The position numbers and the translations under genes were made by a program. This document shows, one piece after another, positions 45,002-60,366 of a stretch of DNA of 64,000 nucleotides; position 1 is the first letter of the stretch; the number at the start of each line of letters is the position of its first letter. The stretch spans positions 272,979,426 through 273,043,425 of the forward strand of contig CP136063.1 in the NCBI GenBank assembly GCA_032622095.1. The letters are read 5' to 3'. Below the pieces are notes generated by a model. It searched no databases and was not told the origin of the DNA. It saw only the letters and a list, made by a program, of their open reading frames with translations. The stretch comes from Siphonodentalium dalli (lineage: Eukaryota; Mollusca; Scaphopoda; Gadilida; Siphonodentaliidae).

Positions 45002-48000
45002 GACTAACAATGGACGTTCTTTGTTGGTTACATACCAGGAGTAAGACTATCAATGAGCGTTCTTTATTTGTATCATACAAGGAATAGACTAACAATGAAC
45101 GCTCTTTATTAGTAACATACCAGGAATAAGACTAACAATGAGCGTTCGCTATTTGTAACATACCAGGAATAAGACTAACAATGAGCGTTCTTTATTTGTA
45201 ACATACCATGACTAAGACTAACAATGAACGGTATTTATTGGTAACTTACAATGAGTAGACTTACAATGAACGCTCTTTATGTGTAACATACCAGGAATAA
45301 GACTAACAATGGACGATCTTTATTTGTAACATACCATGAATATACTAACAAGGAACGCTCTTTATTTCTAACATACCATGACCAATACTAACAATGAACG
45401 GTCTTATTTTTAACATACAATGAGTAAGACTAACATTGAACGCTCTGTATTTGTAACATACCATGAATATACTAACAATGAACGCTTGTTATGTGTATCA
45501 TACCAGGAATAAGACTAACAATGAACGCTCTTTATTTGTAACATACCATGAACAAGAATAACAATGGACGGTCTTTATTTGTAACATACCACGAATAGAC
45601 TAACAATGAACGCTCTTCAATTGTAATATACCAGGAATAGACTAACAATGAACGCTCTTTATTTGTAACATACCAGGAATAGACTAACAATGAACGCTCT
45701 TTATTTGTAACATTCCAGTGATAGACCAACAATTAACGCTCTTTATTTGTAAAATACCATGAATATACTAACAAGGAACGCTCTTTGTTTGTAACATACA
45801 AGGAGTAAGACTAACAATGAACGCTCTTTATTTGTAACAAACCAGGAATAGACTAAATAACAATGAGCGTTATTTATTTGTAACAAACCAGGAATAGACT
45901 AACAATGAACGCTCTTTATTTTTTACATACAATGTGTAAGACTAACAATGAACGCTCTTTATTTGTAACATACCAGGAATAAGACTAACAATGAACGATC
46001 TTTATTTGTAACATACCATGAATATACTAACAAGGAACGCTCTTTAATTGTAACATACAATGACCAAGACTAACAATGAACGGTCTTTATTGGTAACAAA
46101 CAATACATAGACTAACAATGAACGCTCTTTATGTGTAACATACCAGGAATAAGACTACCAATGGAAGTTCTTTGTTGGTTACATACCAGGAATAGACTAA
46201 CAATAAACGCTCTTTGTTTGTAACATACCAGGAATAGACTAACAATGAACGCTCTTTATTCGTAACATACCAGGAATAAGACTAACAATGAATGATCTTT
46301 ATTGGTAACATACCAGGAATAGACTAACAATGAACGCTCATTATTGGTTATTTACCAGGAGGTGACTAACAGTGAACGCTCTTTATTTGTAACATACCAT
46401 GAATAAGACTAACAATGGACGTTCTTTGTTGGTTACATACCAGGAATAGACTAACAATGGGCATTCTATATTGGTAACATACCAGGAGTAAGACTAACAA
46501 TGAACGCTCTTTATTTATAACATACCAGGAATAGACTAACAATGAGCGTTCTTCATTTGTAACATACCAGGAGTAAGACTAACAATGAACGCTCTTTATT
46601 TTTAACATACCAGGAATAGACTATATATCAATGAGCGTTCTTTATTTGTAACATACTAGGAATAGACTAACAATGAACGCTCTTTATTTGTAACATACCA
46701 GGAATAGACTAACAATGAACGTTCTTTATTTGTAACATACCTGGAATAAGACTAACAATGGACGTTCTTTATTTGTAACATACCAGGAATAGACTAACAA
46801 TGAGCGTTCTTTATTTGTGACATACCAGGAATAAGACTAGCAATGAACGTTCTGTATTTGTAACATACCAGGAATAGACTAGCAATGAACGCTCTTTATT
46901 TGTAACATACCAGGAATAGACTAAAAATGGACGTTCTTTATTTGTAACATACCAGGAATAAGACTAACAATGGACGTTCTTTATTTGTAATTTACCAGGA
47001 ATAAACAAACAATGAGCGTTCTTTATTTGTAACATACCAGGAATAAGACTAGCAATGAACGTTCTTTATTTGTAACATACCAGGAATAGACTAGCAATGA
47101 ACGCTCTTTATTTGTAACATACCAGGAATAGACTAACAATGGACGTTCTTTATTTGTAACATACCAGGAATAGACTAACAATGAGCGTTCTTTATTTGTA
47201 ACATACCAGGAATAAGACCAACAATGGACGTTCTTTATTTGTAACATATCAGGAATAGACTATCAATGGACACTCTTTATTTGTAACGTACCAGGAATAG
47301 ACTAGCAATGAACGATCTTTGTTTGTAACATACCATGAATAGACTAGCAATGAACGCTTTTTATTTGTTACATACAAGTAATAGACTAAAAATGAGCGTT
47401 CGTTATTTGTAACATACCATGAATAGACTAACAACGAACGCTCTTTATTTGTAACATACCAGGAATAGACTAGCAATGAACGCTCTTTATTTGTAACATA
47501 CCAGGAATATACTAACAATGATCGTTCTTTATTTGTAACATACCATGAATATACTAGCAATGAGCGTTCTTTATTTGTAACATACCAGGAATAGACTAAC
47601 AATGAACGCTCTTTATTTGTAACATACCAGGAATAGACTAACAATGAGCGTTCTTTATTTGTAACATACCAGGAATAGACTAACAATGAACGCTCTTTAT
47701 TTGTAACATACCAGGAATAGACTAACAATGAGCATTCTGTGTTGGTTACATACCACGAATAAGACGAGCAATGAACGCACTTTATTTGTAACATACCAGG
47801 AATAGATTAGCAATGAACGCTCTTTATTTGTAACATACCAGGAATAGACTAACAATGAACGCTCTGTATTTGTAACATACCAGGAATAGATAAACAATTA
47901 ACGCTCTTTATTTGTAACATACCAGGAATAAGACTAACAATGAACGCTCATTATTGGTATGTGAATGATCTTTATTTGTAACATACCATGATTAAGACTA

Positions 48001-48810
48001 ACAATGGACGTACTTTGTTGGTTACATACCAGGAATAAGACAGGCAATGAACGCTCTTTATTTGTAACATACCATGAATAAGACTAGCAATGGACGTTCT
48101 TTGTTGGTTAAATACCAGGAATAAGACTAGCAATGAACGCTCTTTATTTGTAACATACCAGGAGTAAGACTAACAATGAACGCTCTTTATTGGTAACATA
48201 CCAGGAGTAAGACTAACAATGGACGTTCTTTGTTGGTTACATACCAGGGATAAGACTAGCAATGAACGCTCTTTATTTGTAACATACCATGAATAAGACT
48301 AACAATGGACGTTCTTTGTTGGTTACATACCAGGAATAAGACTAGCAATGAACGCTCTTTATTTGTAACATATCAGGAGTAAGACTAACAATGAACGCTC
48401 TTTATTTGTAACTTACCAAGAGTAAGACTAACAATGGACGTTATTTGTTGTTTACATACCAGGGATAAGACTAGCAATGAACGCTCTTTATTTGTAACAT
48501 GCAATGAATAAGACTAACAATTGACGTTCTTTGTTGGTTACATACCAGAAATAAGACTAGCAATGAACGCTCTTTATTTTTAACATACCATGAATAAGAC
48601 TAACAATGGACGTTCTTTGTTGGTTACATACCAGGATTAAGACTAGCAATGAACGCTCTTTATTTCTAACATACAATGAGTAAGACTAACTATGAACGCG
48701 CTTTATTTGTAACTTACCAGGAATAAACCAACAATGGACGTTCTTTGTTGGTTACATACCAGGAATAGATTAACAGTGGACGCTCTTTATTTGTAACATA
48801 CCATGAATAA
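45002..48810 (+). repeat. Satellite higher-order repeat, copy 1 (3809 bp)
   Basis: Starts at the GACTAACAATGGACG monomer used here as phase 1. It is shorter than the standard unit by 43 bp, because the GCATAAGAC...GAACGATC monomer present at about 49270-49312 in copy 2 is missing. It carries more private substitutions than copies 2 to 4, as expected for an array edge. Confidence 0.93.
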
Positions 48811-51800
48811 GACTAACAATGGACGTTCTTTGTTGGTTACATACCAGGAGTAAGACTATCAATGAGCGTTCTTTATTTGTAACATACAAGGAATAGACTA
48901 ACAATGAACGCTCTTTATTAGTAACATACCAGGAATAAGACTAACAATGAGCGTTCGCTATTTGTAACATACCAGGAATAAGACTAACAATGAGCGTTCT
49001 TTATTTGTAACATACCATGACTAAGACTGACAATGCACGGTATTTATTGGTAACATACAATGAGTAGACTTACAATGAACGCTCTTTATGTGTAACATAC
49101 CAGGAATAAGACTAACAATGAACGATCTTTATTTGTAACATACCATGAATATACTAACAAGGAACGCTCTTTATTTCTAACATACCATGACTAATACTAA
49201 CAATGAACGGTCTTATTTTTAACATACAATGAGTAAGACTAACATTGAACGCTCTGTATTTGTAACATACCAGGCATAAGACTAACAATGAACGATCTTT
49301 ATGTGTAACATACCATGAATATACTAACAATGAACGCTTGTTATGTGTATCATACCAGGAATAAGACTAACAATGAACACTCTTTATTTGTAACATACCA
49401 TGAACAAGAATAACAATGGACGGTCTTTATTTGTAACATACCACGAATAGACTAACAATGAACGCTCTTCAATTGTAATATACCAGGAATAGACTAACAA
49501 TGAACGCTCTTTATTTGTAACATACCAGGAATAGACTAACAATGAACGCTCTTTATTTGTAACATACCAGGGATAGACCAACAATTAACGCTCTTTATTT
49601 GTAAAATACCATGAATATACTAACAAGGAACGCTCTTTGTTTGTAACATACAAGGAGTAAGACTAACAATGAACGCTCTTTATTTGTAACATACCAGGAA
49701 TAGACTAAATAACAATGAGCGTTATTTATTTGTAACAAACCAGGAATAGACTAACAATGAACGCTCTTTATTTTTAACATACAATGTGTAAGACTAACAA
49801 TGAACGCTCTTTATTTGTAACATACCAGGAATAAGACTAACAATGAACGATCTTTATTTGTAACATACCATGAATATACTAACAAGGAACGCTCTTTATT
49901 TGTAACATACAATGACCAAGACTAACAATGAACGGTCTTTATTGGTAACAAACAATACATAGACTAACAATGAACGCTCTTTATGTGTAACATACCAGGA
50001 ATAAGACTACCAATGGAAGTTCTTTGTTGGTTACATACCAGGAATAGACTAACAATAAACGCTCTTTGTTTGTAACATACCAGGAATAGACTAACAATGA
50101 ACGCTCTTTATTCGTAACATACCAGGAATAAGACTAACAATGAATGATCTTTATTGGTAACATACCAGGAATAGACTAACAATGAACGCTCATTATTGGT
50201 TATTTACCAGGAGGTGACTAACAGTGAACGCTCTTTATTTGTAACATACCATGAATAAGACTAACAATGGACGTTCTTTGTTGGTTACATACCAGGAATA
50301 GACTAACAATGGGCATTCTATATTGGTAACATACCAGGAGTAAGACTAACAATGAACGCTCTTTATTTATAACATACCAGGAATAGACTAACAATGAGCG
50401 TTCTTCATTTGTAACATACCAGGAGTAAGACTAACAATGAACGCTCTTTATTTTTAACATACCAGGAATAGACTATATAGCAATGAGCGTTCTTTATTTG
50501 TAACATACTAGGAATAGACTAACAATGAACGCTCTTTATTTGTAACATACCAGGAATAGACTAACAATGAACGTTCTTTATTTGTAACATACCTGGAATA
50601 AGACTAACAATGGACGTTCTTTATTTGTAACATACCAGGAATAGACTAACAATGAGCGTTCTTTATTTGTGACATACCAGGAATAAGACTAGCAATGAAC
50701 GTTCTGTATTTGTAACATACCAGGAATAGACTAGCAATGAACGCTCTTTATTTGTAACATACCAGGAATAGACTAAAAATGGACGTTCTTTATTTGTAAC
50801 ATACCAGGAATAAGACTAACAATGGACGTTCTTTATTTGTAATTTACCAGGAATAAACAAACAATGAGCGTTCTTTATTTGTAACATACCAGGAATAAGA
50901 CTAGCAATGAACGTTCTTTATTTGTAACATACCAGGAATAGACTAGCAATGAACGCTCTTTATTTGTAACATACCAGGAATAGACTAACAATGGACGTTC
51001 TTTATTTGTAACATACCAGGAATAGACTAACAATGAGCGTTCTTTATTTGTAACATACCAGGAATAAGACCAACAATGGACGTTCTTTATTTGTAACATA
51101 TCAGGAATAGACTATCAATGGACACTCTTTATTTGTAACGTACCAGGAATAGACTAGCAATGAACGCTCTTTGTTTGTAACATACCATGAATAGACTAGC
51201 AATGAACGCTTTTTATTTGTTACATACAAGTAATAGACTAAAAATGAGCGTTCGTTATTTGTAACATACCATGAATAGACTAACAACGAACGCTCTTTAT
51301 TTGTAACATACCAGGAATAGACTAGCAATGAACGCTCTTTATTTGTAACATACCAGGAATATACTAACAATGATCGTTCTTTATTTGTAACATACCATGA
51401 ATATACTAGCAATGAGCGTTCTTTATTTGTAACATACCAGGAATAGACTAACAATGAACGCTCTTTATTTGTAACATACCAGGAATAGACTAACAATGAG
51501 CGTTCTTTATTTGTAACATACCAGGAATAGACTAACAATGAACGCTCTTTATTTGTAACATACCAGGAATAGACTAACAATGAGCATTCTGTGTTGGTTA
51601 CATACCACGAATAAGACGAGCAATGAACGCACTTTATTTGTAACATACCAGGAATAGATTAGCAATGAACGCTCTTTATTTGTAACATACCAGGAATAGA
51701 CTAACAATGAACGCTCTGTATTTGTAACATACCAGGAATAGATAAACAATTAACGCTCTTTATTTGTAACATACCAGGAATAAGACTAACAATGAACGCT

Positions 51801-52662
51801 CATTATTGGTATGTGAATGATCTTTATTTGTAACATACCATGATTAAGACTAACAATGGACGTACTTTGTTGGTTACATACCAGGAATAAGACAGGCAAT
51901 GAACGCTCTTTATTTGTAACATACCATGAATAAGACTAGCAATGGACGTTCTTTGTTGGTTAAATACCAGGAATAAGACTAGCAATGAACGCTCTTTATT
52001 TGTAACATACCAGGAGTAAGACTAACAATGAACGCTCTTTATTGGTAACATACCAGGAGTAAGACTAACAATGGACGTTCTTTGTTGGTTACATACCAGG
52101 GATAAGACTAGCAATGAACGCTCTTTATTTGTAACATACCATGAATAAGACTAACAATGGACGTTCTTTGTTGGTTATATACCAGGAATAAGACTAGCAA
52201 TGAACGCTCTTTATTTGTAACATATCAGGAGTAAGACTAACAATGAACGCTCTTTATTTGTAACTTACCAAGAGTAAGACTAACAATGGACGTTATTTGT
52301 TGTTTACATACCAGGGATAAGACTAGCAATGAACGCTCTTTATTTGTAACATGCAATGAATAAGACTAACAATTGACGTTCTTTGTTGGTTACATACCAG
52401 AAATAAGACTAGCAATGAACGCTCTTTATTTTTAACATACCATGAATAAGACTAACAATGGACGTTCTTTGTTGGTTACATACCAGGATTAAGACTAGCA
52501 ATGAACGCTCTTTATTTCTAACATACAATGAGTAAGACTAACTATGAACGCGCTTTATTTGTAACTTACCAGGAATAAACCAACAATGGACGTTCTTTGT
52601 TGGTTACATACCAGGAATAGATTAACAGTGGACGCTCTTTATTTGTAACATACCATGAATAA
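48811..52662 (+). repeat. Satellite higher-order repeat, copy 2 (3852 bp)
   Basis: I counted 90 monomers plus one truncated remnant (GGTATGTGAATGATC, about 51807-51821). Monomers 1-36 are a mixed set of 42-, 43- and odd-length variants. Monomers 37-71 (about 50340-51790) are mainly 42 bp. Monomers 72-90 (about 51840-52660) alternate a GGACGTTCTTTGTTGGTT form with a GAACGCTCTTTATTTGT form, so they are effectively an ~86-bp dimer. Confidence 0.95.
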
Positions 52663-55600
52663 GACTAACAATGGACGTTCTTTGTTGGTTACATACCAGG
52701 AGTAAGACTATCAATGAGCGTTCTTTATTTGTAACATACAAGGAATAGACTAACAATGAACGCTCTTTATTAGTAACATACCAGGAATAAGACTAACAAT
52801 GAGCGTTCGCTATTTGTAACATACCAGGAATAAGACTAACAATGAGCGTTCTTTATTTGTAACATACCATGACTAAGACTGACAATGCACGGTATTTATT
52901 GGTAACATACAATGAGTAGACTTACAATGAACGCTCTTTATGTGTAACATACCAGGAATAAGACTAACAATGAACGATCTTTATTTGTAACATACCATGA
53001 ATATACTAACAAGGAACGCTCTTTATTTCTAACATACCATGACTAATACTAACAATGAACGGTCTTATTTTTAACATACAATGAGTAAGACTAACATTGA
53101 ACGCTCTGTATTTGTAACATACCAGGCATAAGACTAACAATGAACGATCTTTATTTGTAACATACCATGAATATACTAACAATGAACGCTTGTTATGTGT
53201 ATCATACCAGGAATAAGACTAACAATGAACGCTCTTTATTTGTAACATACCATGAACAAGAATAACAATGGACGGTCTTTATTTGTAACATACCACGAAT
53301 AGACTAACAATGAACGCTCTTCAATTGTAACATACCAGGAATAGACTAACAATGAACGCTCTTTATTTGTAACATACCAGGAATAGACTAACAATGAACG
53401 CTCTTTATTTGTAACATACCAGGGATAGACCAACAATTAACGCTCTTTATTTGTAAAATACCATGAATATACTAACAAGGAACGCTCTTTGTTTGTAACA
53501 TACAAGGAGTAAGACTAACAATGAACGCTCTTTATTTGTAACATACCAGGAATAGACTAAATAACAATGAGCGTTATTTATTTGTAACAAACCAGGAATA
53601 GACTAACAATGAACGCTCTTTATTTTTAACATACAATGTGTAAGACTAACAATGAACGCTCTTTATTTGTAACATACCAGGAATAAGACTAACAATGAAC
53701 GATCTTTATTTGTAACATACCATGAATATACTAACAAGGAACGCTCTTTATTTGTAACATACAATGACCAAGACTAACAATGAACGGTCTTTATTGGTAA
53801 CAAACAATACATAGACTAACAATGAACGCTCTTTATGTGTAACATACCAGGAATAAGACTACCAATGGACGTTCTTTGTTGGTTACATACCAGGAATAGA
53901 CTAACAATAAACGCTCTTTGTTTGTAACATACCAGGAATAGACTAACAATGAACGCTCTTTATTCGTAACATACCAGGAATAAGACTAACAATGAATGAT
54001 CTTTATTGGTAACATACCAGGAATAGACTAACACTGAACGCTCATTATTGGTTATTTACCAGGAGGTGACTAACAGTGAACGCTCTTTATTTGTAACATA
54101 CCATGAATAAGACTAACAATGGACGTTCTTTGTTGGTTACATACCAGGAATAGACTAACAATGGGCATTCTATATTGGTAACATACCAGGAGTAAGACTA
54201 TCAATGAACGCTCTTTATTTATAACATACCAGGAATAGACTAACAATGAGCGTTCTTCATTTGTAACATACCAGGAGTAAGACTAACAATGAACGCTCTT
54301 TATTTTTAACATACCAGGAATAGACTATATAGCAATGAACGTTCTTTATTTGTAACATACTAGGAATAGACTAACAATGAACGCTCTTTATTTGTAACAT
54401 ACCAGGAATAGACTAACAATGAACGTTCTTTATTTGTAACATACCTGGAATAAGACTAACAATGGACGTTCTTTATTTGTAACATACCAGGAATAGACTA
54501 ACAATGAGCGTTCTTTATTTGTGACATACCAGGAATAAGACTAGCAATGAACGTTCTGTATTTGTAACATACCAGGAATAGACTAGCAATGAACGCTCTT
54601 TATTTGTAACATACCAGGAATAGACTAAAAATGGACGTTCTTTATTTGTAACATACCAGGAATAAGACTAACAATGGACGTTCTTTATTTGTAATTTACC
54701 AGGAATAAACAAACAATGAGCGTTCTTTATTTGTAACATACCAGGAATAAGACTAGCAATGAACGTTCTTTATTTGTAACATACCAGGAATAGACTAGCA
54801 ATGAACGCTCTTTATTTGTAACATACCAGGAATAGACTAACAATGGACGTTCTTTATTTGTAACATACCAGGAATAGACTAACAATGAGCGTTCTTTATT
54901 TGTAACATACCAGGAATAAGACCAACAATGGACGTTCTTTATTTGTAACATATCAGGAATAGACTATCAATGGACACTCTTTATTTGTAACGTACCAGGA
55001 ATAGACTAGCAATGAACGCTCTTTGTTTGTAACATACCATGAATAGACTAGCAATGAACGCTTTTTATTTGTTACATACAAGTAATAGACTAAAAATGAG
55101 CGTTCGTTATTTGTAACATACCATGAATAGACTAACAACGAACGCTCTTTATTTGTAACATACCAGGAATAGACTAGCAATGAACGCTCTTTATTTGTAA
55201 CATACCAGGAATATACTAACAATGATCGTTCTTTATTTGTAACATACCATGAATATACTAGCAATGAGCGTTCTTTATTTGTAACATACCAGGAATAGAC
55301 TAACAATGAACGCTCTTTATTTGTAACATACCAGGAATAGACTAACAATGAGCGTTCTTTATTTGTAACATACCAGGAATAGACTAACAATGAACGCTCT
55401 TTATTTGTAACATACCAGGAATAGACTAACAATGAGCATTCTGTGTTGGTTACATACCACGAATAAGACGAGCAATGAACGCACTTTATTTGTAACATAC
55501 CAGGAATAGATTAGCAATGAACGCTCTTTATTTGTAACATACCAGGAATAGACTAACAATGAACGCTCTGTATTTGTAACATACCAGGAATAGATAAACA

Positions 55601-56514
55601 ATTAACGCTCTTTATTTGTAACATACCAGGAATAAGACTAACAATGAACGCTCATTATTGGTATGTGAATGATCTTTATTTGTAACATACCATGATTAAG
55701 ACTAACAATGGACGTACTTTGTTGGTTACATACCAGGAATAAGACAGGCAATGAACGCTCTTTATTTGTAACATACCATGAATAAGACTAGCAATGGACG
55801 TTCTTTGTTGGTTAAATACCAGGAATAAGACTAGCAATGAACGCTCTTTATTTGTAACATACCAGGAGTAAGACTAACAATGAACGCTCTTTATTGGTAA
55901 CATACCAGGAGTAAGACTAACAATGGACGTTCTTTGTTGGTTACATACCAGGGATAAGACTAGCAATGAACGCTCTTTATTTGTAACATACCATGAATAA
56001 GACTAACAATGGACGTTCTTTGTTGGTTATATACCAGGAATAAGACTAGCAATGAACGCTCTTTATTTGTAACATATCAGGAGTAAGACTAACAATGAAC
56101 GCTCTTTATTTGTAACTTACCAAGAGTAAGACTAACAATGGACGTTATTTGTTGTTTACATACCAGGGATAAGACTAGCAATGAACGCTCTTTATTTGTA
56201 ACATGCAATGAATAAGACTAACAATTGACGTTCTTTGTTGGTTACATACCAGAAATAAGACTAGCAATGAACGCTCTTTATTTTTAACATACCATGAATA
56301 AGACTAACAATGGACGTTCTTTGTTGGTTACATACCAGGATTAAGACTAGCAATGAACGCTCTTTATTTCTAACATACAATGAGTAAGACTAACTATGAA
56401 CGCGCTTTATTTGTAACTTACCAGGAATAAACCAACAATGGACGTTCTTTGTTGGTTACATACCAGGAATAGATTAACAGTGGACGCTCTTTATTTGTAA
56501 CATACCATGAATAA
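52663..56514 (+). repeat. Satellite higher-order repeat, copy 3 (3852 bp)
   Basis: Same length as copy 2 with only scattered substitutions, for example C at 53870 (A at 50018) and C at 54034 (A at 50182). It shares these with copy 4, so copies 3 and 4 are closest relatives at these sites. Confidence 0.95.
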
Positions 56515-59500
56515 GACTAACAATGGACGTTCTTTGTTGGTTACATACCAGGAGTAAGACTATCAATGAGCGTTCTTTATTTGTAACATACAAGGAATAG
56601 ACTAACAATGAACGCTCTTTATTAGTAACATACCAGGAATAAGACTAACAATGAGCGTTCGCTATTTGTAACATACCAGGAATAAGACTAACAATGAGCG
56701 TTCTTTATTTGTAACATACCATGACTAAGACTGACAATGCACGGTATTTATTGGTAACATACAATGAGTAGACTTACAATGAACGCTCTTTATGTGTAAC
56801 ATACCAGGAATAAGACTAACAATGAACGATCTTTATTTGTAACATACCATGAATATACTAACAAGGAACGCTCTTTATTTCTAACATACCATGACTAATA
56901 CTAACAATGAACGGTCTTATTTTTAACATACAATGAGTAAGACTAACATTGAACGCTCTGTATTTGTAACATACCAGGCATAAGACTAACAATGAACGAT
57001 CTTTATTTGTAACATACCATGAATATACTAACAATGAACGCTTGTTATGTGTATCATACCAGGAATAAGACTAACAATGAACGCTCTTTATTTGTAACAT
57101 ACCATGAACAAGAATAACAATGGACGGTCTTTATTTGTAACATACCACGAATAGACTAACAATGAACGCTCTTCAATTGTAACATACCAGGAATAGACTA
57201 ACAATGAACGCTCTTTATTTGTAACATACCAGGAATAGACTAACAATGAACGCTCTTTATTTGTAACATACCAGGGATAGACCAACAATTAACGCTCTTT
57301 ATTTGTAAAATACCATGAATATACTAACAAGGAACGCTCTTTGTTTGTAACATACAAGGAGTAAGACTAACAATGAACGCTCTTTATTTGTAACATACCA
57401 GGAATAGACTAAATAACAATGAGCGTTATTTATTTGTAACAAACCAGGAATAGACTAACAATGAACGCTCTTTATTTTTAACATACAATGTGTAAGACTA
57501 ACAATGAACGCTCTTTATTTGTAACATACCAGGAATAAGACTAACAATGAACGATCTTTATTTGTAACATACCATGAATATACTAACAAGGAACGCTCTT
57601 TATTTGTAACATACAATGACCAAGACTAACAATGAACGGTCTTTATTGGTAACAAACAATACATAGACTAACAATGAACGCTCTTTATGTGTAACATACC
57701 AGGAATAAGACTACCAATGGACGTTCTTTGTTGGTTACATACCAGGAATAGACTAACAATAAACGCTCTTTGTTTGTAACATACCAGGAATAGACTAACA
57801 ATGAACGCTCTTTATTCGTAACATACCAGGAATAAGACTAACAATGAATAATCTTTATTGGTAACATACCAGGAATAGACTAACACTGAACGCTCATTAT
57901 TGGTTATTTACCAGGAGGTGACTAACAGTGAACGCTCTTTATTTGTAACATACCATGAATAAGACTAACAATGGACGTTCTTTGTTGGTTACATACCAGG
58001 AATAGACTAACAATGGGCATTCTATATTGGTAACATACCAGGAGTAAGACTATCAATGAACGCTCTTTATTTATAACATACCAGGAATAGACTAACAATG
58101 AGCGTTCTTCATTTGTAACATACCAGGAGTAAGACTAACAATGAACGCTCTTTATTTTTAACATACCAGGAATAGACTATATAGCAATGAGCGTTCTTTA
58201 TTTGTAACATACTAGGAATAGACTAACAATGAACGCTCTTTATTTGTAACATACCAGGAATAGACTAACAATGAACGTTCTTTATTTGTAACATACCTGG
58301 AATAAGACTAACAATGGACGTTCTTTATTTGTAACATACCAGGAATAGACTAACAATGAGCGTTCTTTATTTGTGACATACCAGGAATAAGACTAGCAAT
58401 GAACGTTCTGTATTTGTAACATACCAGGAATAGACTAGCAATGAACGCTCTTTATTTGTAACATACCAGGAATAGACTAAAAATGGACGTTCTTTATTTG
58501 TAACATACCAGGAATAAGACTAACAATGGACGTTCTTTATTTGTAATTTACCAGGAATAAACAAACAATGAGCGTTCTTTATTTGTAACATACCAGGAAT
58601 AAGACTAGCAATGAACGTTCTTTATTTGTAACATACCAGGAATAGACTAGCAATGAACGCTCTTTATTTGTAACATACCAGGAATAGACTAACAATGGAC
58701 GTTCTTTATTTGTAACATACCAGGAATAGACTAACAATGAGCGTTCTTTATTTGTAACATACCAGGAATAAGACCAACAATGGACGTTCTTTATTTGTAA
58801 CATATCAGGAATAGACTATCAATGGACACTCTTTATTTGTAACGTACCAGGAATAGACTAGCAATGAACGCTCTTTGTTTGTAACATACCATGAATAGAC
58901 TAGCAATGAACGCTTTTTATTTGTTACATACAAGTAATAGACTAAAAATGAGCGTTCGTTATTTGTAACATACCATGAATAGACTAACAACGAACGCTCT
59001 TTATTTGTAACATACCAGGAATAGACTAGCAATGAACGCTCTTTATTTGTAACATACCAGGAATATACTAACAATGATCGTTCTTTATTTGTAACATACC
59101 ATGAATATACTAGCAATGAGCGTTCTTTATTTGTAACATACCAGGAATAGACTAACAATGAACGCTCTTTATTTGTAACATACCAGGAATAGACTAACAA
59201 TGAGCGTTCTTTATTTGTAACATACCAGGAATAGACTAACAATGAACGCTCTTTATTTGTAACATACCAGGAATAGACTAACAATGAGCATTCTGTGTTG
59301 GTTACATACCACGAATAAGACGAGCAATGAACGCACTTTATTTGTAACATACCAGGAATAGATTAGCAATGAACGCTCTTTATTTGTAACATACCAGGAA
59401 TAGACTAACAATGAACGCTCTGTATTTGTAACATACCAGGAATAGATAAACAATTAACGCTCTTTATTTGTAACATACCAGGAATAAGACTAACAATGAA

Positions 59501-60366
59501 CGCTCATTATTGGTATGTGAATGATCTTTATTTGTAACATACCATGATTAAGACTAACAATGGACGTACTTTGTTGGTTACATACCAGGAATAAGACAGG
59601 CAATGAACGCTCTTTATTTGTAACATACCATGAATAAGACTAGCAATGGACGTTCTTTGTTGGTTAAATACCAGGAATAAGACTAGCAATGAACGCTCTT
59701 TATTTGTAACATATCAGGAGTAAGACTAACAATGAACGCTCTTTATTGGTAACATACCAGGAGTAAGACTAACAATGGACGTTCTTTGTTGGTTACATAC
59801 CAGGGATAAGACTAGCAATGAACGCTCTTTATTTGTAACATACCATGAATAAGACTAACAATGGACGTACTTTGTTGGTTACATACCAGGAATAAGACTA
59901 GCAATGAACGCTCTTTATTTGTAACATATCAGGAGTAAGACTAACAATGAACGCTCTTTATTTGTAACTTACCAAGAGTAAGACTAACAATGGACTTTAT
60001 TTGTTGTTTACATACCAGGGATAAGACTAGCAATGAACGCTCTTTATTTGTAACATGCAATGAATAAGACTAACAATTGACGTTCTTTGTTGGTTACATA
60101 CCAGAAATAAGACTAGCAATGAACGCTCTTTATTTTTAACATACCATGAATAAGACTAACAATGGACGTTCTTTGTTGGTTACATACCAGGATTAAGACT
60201 AGCAATGAACGCTCTTTATTTCTAACATACAATGAGTAAGACTAACTATGAACGCGCTTTATTTGTAACTTACCAGGAATAAACCAACAATGGACGTTCT
60301 TTGTTGGTTACATACCAGGAACAGATTAACAGTGGACGCTCTTTATTTGTAACATACCATGAATAA
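56515..60366 (+). repeat. Satellite higher-order repeat, copy 4 (3852 bp)
   Basis: Again exactly 3852 bp. It shares the copy-3 states at 57722 and 57886. Private changes include GAATAATC for GAATGATC near 57845 and CATATCAGGAGTAAG near 59710. Confidence 0.95.

Noticed and set aside
47249-47794. 181-codon minus-strand frame of 14-residue repeats (also at 51101, 54953 and 58805) as a repeat-protein gene
   Set aside because: It exists only because the 42-bp monomer is a multiple of three. It is broken wherever 43-bp monomers occur, has no start context and no unique flanks. Its recurrence reflects recent amplification of the 3852-bp unit.
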